Shown in pieces: positions 57,103 to 64,000 of a DNA stretch of 64,000 nt. The position numbers and the translations under genes were made by a program. Source of the DNA: Angiostrongylus vasorum (taxonomy: Eukaryota > Nematoda > Chromadorea > Rhabditida > Metastrongylidae); NCBI GenBank assembly GCA_018806985.1, contig JADANN010000322.1:372001-436000 (forward strand), in the 5' to 3' direction. The first letter of the stretch is position 1; each line of letters starts with the position of its first letter. The notes under the pieces are model-generated. The model was not told the DNA's origin. It saw only the letters and a list, made by a program, of their open reading frames with translations, and searched no databases.

Positions 57103-58372
57103 GAAGAATCTTTGTGTACTAAGTAGGGACTACTTGACTATCAAGGACTTCCATGACTGCTTCTACCTTAATTGAATCAAAGGTCTTCTGGAATCGATAA
57201 AAGTGAGACAGAGCGGTCTTTTGTACTCTCGCGATACTTCAATGAGCCTTCTTATCGTGTAGATGTGGTCCATCGTATTAAATCCTTTTGAAATCCTGCT
57301 TGCTCACACAGCTGTCCATTGTCCAGTGCTCTGTCAATCCTGTTTAGGATGACTCCTGTGAAAAGCTTGTAGACAACAGACAGTAAGCAGATTCGGTGAT
57401 AGTTGCCGATATCGTGCAGGTCACCATTCTTGATTGCGATCAGACAGGTAACGTGTGAAGAGCCGAGCCAGTACGATTACAAGGACTGGCGGAAGGTTCT
57501 TGTGGTGTTCTGGTCTTATCCTGTCCGAATCTGGTGCTGTTCGACTTTTCACTGACGAAATGGAGTGTCGGATTTCGGAAGAGAGAACCGGTAGTACAAC
57601 ATATCCGTCCTACTTTATTTCATATAACGGAAGGTAGACGTGGCTACCGAATAGATCTGAGTAGTATTCGTGAATGATTTTCTCCTTTGCCTTTCTGGAA
57701 GCTGTAACTGTTCCGTCTGGGCGTCGGACTGCAATCATCTTGTTCTTGTAATTGGCGAAGCTTCGGTGGGCTTTGCGAATGCTTTTCTCAACCTCTGCAG
57801 CTTCGACCGTTACTGCTGCTTTTCTTTCTTTAAGATCTTCTTTTTATCGCCTGTCTGCATTGTTTTGCAAGTTCGGACGTTAGTTGCGGTTGCCTGCAGC
57901 TCGTGTCCACGCTGGCGTATCAGCTCGAGTGTTTCTGGAGGCAGAGGTCTCTTGGTGACTTTCGAACTCTCAGATTTCATAGCGCTAACGTGAAGATGTT
58001 GAATGAGCCGATCGTATTCCTTGTCGATGTTATCGGCAACGGCATCTTTCCGCAGCCGACTAATGAATTGAATAAGTCCCAGTTTACGGTGGTTCTGGGA
58101 CTACGTTTTTTTGAATTTAGCGGCTTTTTTCTCTTTTTCGCGAGAAATAGAGTCTTGCAGGAAGGAGACGGTGGTGTGATCCCGTGTAGAATTTTTGGGA
58201 CAACAGCGACATCGATTAGGCAAAACCTTCTATTTACTATGATGTGGTCTATTTCATTATGGTGCTCTCCGTTGGGAGACTCTCACGTCCAGAGTTGAGT
58301 GTGGGGCTTCTGGAATTGCGAGTTAACATGGATGGTCTCGGTCGCCATGATAAATTCAGACAGCCGCTCACC

Positions 58373-58912
58373 CTATTCGTTCCATTCTAATCCGTGGGTC
58401 CCAATGTGACGTTCTTCAGACGTTCTCGTTGGTCCAGTCTTGGCGTTGAAATGTCCAATGTTGACTTTGAAGAATGTATGGTCTTCTCTGTAGAATTTCT
58501 CCATGTCCATATAGAACAATTCGACTTCTTCTTCGTCATAGTTTGATGTCGGCGCGTAAACGACGAAGATTTCAAAGCCGGTATTGATCGACATGTTTTT
58601 TAATCGTAATCGTCCGATTCGGGTTGTAGGTTGTTCGTATGAATCGATGTTCACGGACAAACTCTTGTTGACGAGAACGCCGACGCCGCCGACTCCTCTG
58701 CTGTCGTATGTTCCGAGGAACAGTTCTTCTTTAGTGTCATAGACGGCGTTGAATAGGGTGGCATCGTCTCGTCTTGGCCAAGCCGATGATGTCGTACCTT
58801 TTTCCTTCTTGCTTGCATGAGCAACTCTTCTATCGAAGACTCGGATGCAAGTGCACGTGCACTGTAGGTACAGATCGTCACCAAAGTTCTTTGTAATCCA
58901 GGCAGCTTCCAT
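58373..58912 (-). pseudogene. APE-type endonuclease segment of copy D
   Basis: 179 codons. It contains VGVLVNKSLSVNIDSYEQPT, the conserved [19 protein letters not shown] and [12 protein letters not shown]. The family motif GDFNAK reads GHFNAK here: the Asp is replaced by His, which should abolish nicking. The ATG used is inside the domain; the true start lies further upstream in another frame. Confidence 0.9.
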
Positions 58913-59560
58913 TGGCCCTGAGATTTTAGCAGCCTCTCCGTACTCGTCAATCGCTGCGAAATTGGGGGAATCTTTCGGGATCAGGGGAATGAAGCCCGTT
59001 TTTTTTAACTGTGTTTAGCATTTTGATACTAGCCTGCTATGCTCTGAACGTAGGGGCTGGGCATAGTCACGGGTAGCTGGCCAGCTCCCCCGGGGTGGAC
59101 ATGACCTTATTTGCTGGAGGCGTCTCCTAGCCGCCTCCCATATTCTTTTTTCCGCACTTGATTGCAAGCTTTTTTCTGAATTGACTCGTAGAATGAAATC
59201 CTCATAAGCGAGAACGCACCCACACAAGCATGCATGAATACACCTAGCAAATACAAAAAGTATGTGCCAAATCGGCGCAGTAGAAACAGGGAGTCCATCC
59301 CCTGGATCCAACTGCGTCTCAGGAAAGCAAAGGTTGTTTTTTGGTCAGCGATTAACCCCCTATCCGCAACCTGGGGACGTGGCACGTAGCCTCACCACTA
59401 ACCTGTTCAAGATCCTTCATATGAGGGAGATCCGCGGAAAAGAAAAAAGACGAGAAGACGAAAAGACGTTTCGACTTCTTTTTCGTCATAGTTTGATGTC
59501 GGCGCGTAAAATAACTCTCAAAAAAATCTCGAATAAAAAATCTCTTGAAATCTCAAAAAA

Positions 59561-59634
59561 AATATACACCAATATATATATACATATATACATATGCACT
59601 TAAAGCCTTGGAGTTTTTTATATATACATACATA
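59561..59634. repeat. TA-rich microsatellite
   Basis: Interrupted TATATACATA runs at 59571-59597 and 59620-59634, in the spacer between copies D and E. Confidence 0.8.
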
Positions 59635-61868
59635 AGAGCGGGCCACCTTCGCAGAGGGATCGCCTGCCGGTTAGTGGCAAGGCAACGTGGCGCTTCCAAA
59701 TGTGGACAGTAGTAGGGTAGTAGTGAACCAAAAACGACCTTATACTTCCTTGAAGAAGTAGCTGCATTTGCAATGGACTACCTGTTTCCGTCGAGTCGAT
59801 TCGACTCATACTTTTTGTCTTTGCGAAGAAATTTTCATGCATGTGTTCTCATTTTTGCGGATTGTAGTCTACGAGTCAGTTAGAGAAAAACCTGCAATCA
59901 AGTGACATGGAAATATACGAGAGGCAGTTAGGAGCCCCTCCAGCAAATAAGCTTTCCCGTCTACTCTGTAAGATCACGGCAAATTATCACGACCTTGACC
60001 CCGATGAAGTCACCGATTTGGCAGTGCCCGGAGGCTGCTAAAATCTCAGAGCCATTCTAAGCTGCATAAATCGCAAGAAACTGAGGTGACGATCTCTACG
60101 TACAGTGCACACACACTTGCATCTGAGTCCTCGATAGAAGATTTGATCATGCGAGCAAGAAGAACAAGGTACAGCGTCATCGAACTGACAGACGAGACCA
60201 CGCCACGCATTTAACAACGTCTATGAAAGCGGAGAATAACTGATCCTGGGAACATGCGAGAGTCCGAGTCGTCGAGAGAAGTCGACGGCGTCTATTTGTC
60301 CTTGAACACCGATGCATTCGAACAACTAATAACCCGAATCGGACGTTTACGATTAGAAAGATGTGGATCAATACAGGCTTTTTACATTCTTCGTCGTTTA
60401 TGCACCGACATCAAACTATGACGAAGACGAAGTCGAAGCCTCCCATGTAAACTTTGAGAAGTTCTATAGAGAAAACCACACACTCTCTAAGGTCACCATT
60501 GGAGGTTTTGACGCTAATATATGAACGAGAAGAATGTCTGAAGAAAGTTCCATTGGGAATCAGGGATTCGAATGGAAAGAGCAGGGTGAGCGGCTGCTTT
60601 TATCACGACGACCAAGTCCATTCATGGTACCTCATAATCCAGAAACCCGACTCTCAAAAGTCAACGTAGTATCTTACAAGTGGAGAGTATTATAGCAAAA
60701 TAAACCACGTAGTAGTAAATCGAAGGTTTTGTCTAACCGAATTCTCTGTTATTCTAGGATTCTTCCCATCTCGTCCATCGTGCAGGATTCCATTTTTTCG
60801 CATAAATGAGAGAAAGTGGGATTCACTCAGACCATTAACCGATATCGGAAAGATACCATTATCGATAACACCGATGAGAAATATGATCGGCTTGTTCAAC
60901 ATCTTCATGTTAGCGCTATAAAAGCTGAGTATTCGAAAGTTACTAAGAGGCGTCTGTCCCCAGAAACACTGGAGCTGAATCTCACGAGCCACAAGCAAAC
61001 GCCTATTCACTTCCGAACTTGCAAAACGATGCAGACAGGCTATAAAAGAAGGTCTTAAACAGAGAATAGCAGCGATAGTGATCGGAGCTGAAGAGGCTAG
61101 GAAAAGCATTCACAAAGCTCATCGAAACCTTGCCAATTACAAAACCAAGATACTTTCGTTGTGACGCCGTGGCGGAACAGTTACAGCTTCCATAAAGGTA
61201 ACTGAGAAAATTATTTGCGATTGCTGCTCAGTTCTCGTTAGTAACCACGTCCTCCTACCATCGTATGAAATGAGGGACGATTGATGTATCGTACGACCGG
61301 TTCTACTTTACGAAAACCTTCAAGCTTTTCGCCGCAGAAGAATCAAACAATACCTGTTCCGGGTTGGAAAAAACCTCAACACCTGAAGCTTCGTGATTTT
61401 TTTTCTCAGCAAACTGGCTCGGCTCTTTCACGTTTCCTCTCATAATCCAAGATCCCTACTCAAATAAAAAAAACATTAGCAGGATCGCGTTATTCCTTAA
61501 AAAAGATATTGTCCACTGTATCGGCAGCTATCGCCCAATATACTTATTGTCTTCCATCTACAAACTTTTCACTGTAGTCATCTTAAATTGACAGAACACA
61601 GGACGAAGGACAACTATGTAAGCAAGCAGGGTTTCGAAAAGGACTCATTACGACGAAGGCAGATAAAAAGTCTCACTGATGTTTTGTGAAAGTGCGAGAA
61701 ACCGCTCTGTCCCACTTTCATGGATGCAAAGAAAGCTTTTGAATCAGTTGAAATAGAAGCAACAATGGAAGCAGTGAACAGCCAGAACATCCCTACTCAA
61801 TATATAGAGATTCTTCGTGAGCTATAGAAAAAATTTCACAGCCAAAAGATCACCGTTCTACAACGGTT
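59635..61868 (+). mobile_element. RTE-like non-LTR retrotransposon, copy E, degenerate
   Basis: Begins with the same GC-rich leader as copy D (GCGGGCCACCTTCGCAGAGG, CCTCCAGCAAATAAG near 59938-59952). It passes through endonuclease (ACCGACATCAAACTATGACG near 60401-60420), linker (VQHLHVSAIKAEYSKVTKRR near 60893-60952) and the first part of the RT (EQAGFRK-like near 61621). It ends at about 61868 in the middle of the RT, where an S1 SINE begins. Stops are abundant. Confidence 0.88.
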
Positions 61869-62060
61869 CATCTGTTAACCACCATACCTACCGAGGCCCT
61901 TGCCTTGTCTCACCCAGGAAGTTATTTATTTTATTTTTTGCTACAACGGTGTTACCAGCAATTAGCCGTCAACTACAGTGATCCGGGAAGCACAAATCGG
62001 CACTAAACCTACATATGCTGAACTATAAGCGAAATTTCAATGATCACAATAAATCACATT
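61868..62060 (-). repeat. SINE family S1, 5' portion
   Basis: On minus: GATCACTGTAGTTGACGGCT, ATTGCTGGTAACACC, CCTCGGTAGGTATGGTGGTT (A-box region). It is cut at the head where it joins copy E; the tail is missing. Confidence 0.65.
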
Positions 62061-62339
62061 GAAGGCTATCAGGATATCGCGAAAATATTCCCGGCTTTAC
62101 CTTTCAATCTTTGTCATGTTGCATTAAATAATTTTTTTGCTGGTTGGTGCTCGCGCTAAGTGGCATTTAAAATAGAGATTTCGTTTTATATTCTTGAAAA
62201 TTGGTTTGCAATAGTGAACTATTTGGACTATGGAAATGGTAATGCATTGGAGTATCTGATAATCTGAAAACCAACGTTTCCATTTTTTTCCATGGAAAAA
62301 TCCATTTAACGCCTGAATCGCTAAAAAAAAATTTTTGCA

Positions 62340-62590
62340 TTTATGAATCATATGATCATAAACAACATTTTATTGCGGGTAATGCTTTGGCACCTTTGCC
62401 CTCATCAGAGCCACAATTGTATTTTATACTGTCGTATGCGCCAATGGCGCATCTACGCTGCGCGAGTCGACCGACTTCATCGTTCCATTTGTGTACACTC
62501 GGACCCATAGTGGCTACTGCTTCGTAAATTGTGAACTCGGAGTCTCCAAGTTGGCAGCCACTATCTACGTACTCTTCGATCATTCAGCCC
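62340..62590 (-). mobile_element. Penelope-type terminal fragment with open frame
   Basis: A 75-codon minus frame (62583-62356) reads MIEEYVDSGCQLGDSEFTIY, then GPSVHKWNDEVGRLAQRRC and NCGSDEGKGAKALPA. Its last part is the hammerhead-like region read as protein, exactly as at 33800-34100 (CCSEEDEDVETL). I infer it is the 3' end plus terminal repeat of a different Penelope-like family. A CAP-domain-like reading of KWNDEVGRLAQRRC was considered and is weaker. Confidence 0.45.
62384..62408 (-). other. Hammerhead-like core, exact CTGATGA box
   Basis: On minus: GGCT precedes CTGATGA (62408-62402), then G, a GGCA-AAGG-TGCC hairpin (62400-62389) and AAAGC (62388-62384). The stem starts directly after the box, as in true hammerheads. 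The GAAAC box has lost its G and changed its end, so this copy is probably inactive. Confidence 0.4.
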
Positions 62591-62907
62591 ATTGACCGAG
62601 CGCCATTCCAGAATTCTCTATTCTCACATAAGGCGCAAGCTACATCCATTCCAACAACATTATGTTGGGATTGCTGTTCGGTCACTCTATTCAACGTGTC
62701 CATTCTCCAGTTTCGAAATGGATGCGAATTTCTTAAGTTCGGCTGTTGGCTTCTCACTTAATTTATCACAGAGCATTCTCTTCTGCTCTTTATTTAGTTT
62801 TAGTCCTTCGTGTAATATCATCTTTGCATATGCCTGTTTCGTTGCTGGTATTTTATTTATACGCGCTTTGTATGTTCTCTACGTCCTCTCCGTGGTGTGC
62901 AACGTAG

Positions 62908-63010
62908 GCTGACAGTTCGAGGAACCATGAGGATCGACGACAACTTGTCATATCAGCCCAGTTCCGCAACTTCGTATACCTTCAAGGACAAGGGCTCCAG
63001 CGGCTATTAA
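62908..63010 (+). other. Possible terminal exon
   Basis: After an ACGTAG acceptor, a frame of 33 codons reads LTVRGTMRIDDNLSYQPSSA and TSYTFKDKGSSGY to a TAA. Codon use is GC-rich and protein-like. No partner exon or family identified. Confidence 0.25.
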
Positions 63011-63910
63011 GTCAAAAACGTACCGCAAGTTGATCCAAACAAGAAGAGAAGAATTTGTCATAAAGTGATGCATCAGCGATGTTATGAGTGGACAGAGACT
63101 GTTTTCTCTCGTCCGATGAAAAGCGGTTGCACTTCTCTTTCACTAGAAGTACAAGGTAGCTATCATCTCGCAGATATGCTGAAGAACCTTAGTAAGATTT
63201 TGTTTTTGTTATTTGTGGTTGGCGCCAGTTTTTTTATTTGCATAAAGTTTAGTTTAGTCAAGTTTGAGAACCATTCAGATTGCAACACACCAGCAAATTC
63301 CACGTGGAACATGTGATACTCCTCGCATATTCTCTTTCGCAACACTCTCGTTTCCGTGTGGAAACCTAGGAATGAGTTAGCCAAGTCATTGTCATGTTTC
63401 ACCTAATCCGCTAGAGGTGACAGCAGCATGAAATTGCGACGATGAAGCATACAGTCAAGAACTATTGGAAGAATTCCAACAAAAAAAATGGTGGAGTCCT
63501 AGCTTGATGGGGTCTTCATCCGGACCCGCTAAGTTTTCGGAAACCGATAATCTAGTAAATTCCGGAGGTACTGTGGAGAAGCATAGTAGAACAATTTCCA
63601 TTTCCGCTCCCTACTGCCCAAAAACTTTACCATTACGTATTCTTCATCAGTTGTCCGACATATGTCCTGTTCGTTCTGTCATAATGTTCTGACCTGGTAT
63701 CTTAGGCTGCACGTTTATGAACATTTTTTAACGAATGTCGCTTCGTCCAGCTGATCATACTACGCATCTTTATCGAACTCGTTTGGGACAGCTATAGACG
63801 AATAGAATTTGATATTGAGGAGAAGTCGTTTTCTTGTTCAGAAATCGCGAGGTTGTTAAACAGCATACATTTGCTTCCATAGAAAAACACAATACAATAC
63901 AACACTAGCT
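63011..63910. other. Unidentified sequence near window end
   Basis: An 83-codon frame at 63065-63316 has a clear hydrophobic span (ILFLLFVVGASFFICIKFSL), which could be a single membrane segment followed by an N-glycosylation site, but no homology is evident. A 75-codon frame at 63465-63692 shows nothing. Otherwise unremarkable. Confidence 0.3.
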
Positions 63911-63945
63911 GACATTTCAGCACTATCGCGTTCTTCAGAGCCTGG
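63911..63945 (-). other. Hammerhead-like core at window edge
   Basis: On minus: GGCT (63941-63938), CTGAAGA (63938-63932), a short degenerate hairpin, GAAAT (63918-63914), then GTCAGC. The flanks can form a short helix (GGCT with AGC). Decayed but in the same order as the other copies. Confidence 0.35.
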
Positions 63946-64000
63946 AAGGGTATACTGACATACAATTTACTAGGCCAAATGCTTCAATAACACTTACAAA

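Larger units (their letters stand above)
56074..59405 (-). mobile_element. RTE-like non-LTR retrotransposon, copy D, near full length
   Basis: About 3.3 kb on the minus strand from a GC-rich 5' leader (about 59405-58950) through endonuclease, linker, RT and C-terminal GRPPTRWSELFTKSLAERYD (near 56190-56260). It ends with a tandem ATCACCTGT pair (56074-56091 on the + strand), the same 9-mer unit as copy C. Several frameshifts make it non-coding as a whole. It faces copy E head to head across about 230 bp. Confidence 0.93.

Noticed and set aside
62356..62583. Possible CAP-domain (venom allergen-like) exon from the KWNDEVGRLAQRRC text
   Set aside because: Only one weak motif fits, and the C-terminal part of the frame coincides with a Penelope-type terminal motif, which explains the open frame better.

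Overview
The window looks like nuclear DNA of a nematode, most likely a strongylid (hookworm-type) parasite; the species is inference. The evidence is compact genes split by short GT-AG introns, a nematode-type globin and a secreted cysteine glutathione peroxidase, and a dense load of decayed retroelements. These are non-LTR elements with an APE endonuclease plus reverse transcriptase (best fit RTE-like), a Penelope-like element with a GIY-YIG domain, and three tRNA-derived SINE families. There are no bacterial features.

Three multi-exon host genes can be rebuilt exon by exon with all splice phases in agreement. (1) An I-BAR plus SH3 adaptor (IRSp53/BAIAP2-like) on the + strand, 7746-13098, six exons, 456 aa. 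(2) A globin on the - strand, 13780-23467, six exons, 208 aa, with an 8.1 kb second intron holding a Penelope-like element and several SINEs. (3) A secreted glutathione peroxidase with cysteine in place of selenocysteine, + strand, 42158-44040, six exons, 222 aa, with a TATA box and a polyadenylation signal. Genes 1 and 2 converge tail to tail. Several single exons with good splice sites but no recognised family are listed at low confidence (for example 52829-52986, 47752-47940, 44981-45189 and 32623-32820, all on -).

Layout: 1-3440, two opposed decayed RTE-like copies, the second carrying a foldback element and a SINE; 3441-7745, mostly unidentified; 7746-23467, the I-BAR and globin genes with repeats in their introns; 23468-29714, AT-rich intergenic DNA with SINE and Penelope relics; 29715-32030, a third RTE-like copy; 32031-41441, intergenic with repeats; 42113-44276, the peroxidase gene; 44277-56060, SINEs and candidate exons; 56074-61868, two RTE-like copies head to head; 61868-64000, SINE and Penelope relics.

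The most interesting signal is a short motif recurring at seven or more sites. A CTGANGA box, a 4 bp GC-rich hairpin and a GAAAC box are bracketed by short complementary flanks (GGCT/AGCC). This resembles a hammerhead ribozyme core with a very small helix III, as described for the terminal repeats of Penelope-like elements. One copy lies directly upstream of the Penelope coding remains at 17.3-18.5 kb, and two sit in opposite arms of a 560 bp foldback at 39082-39640.
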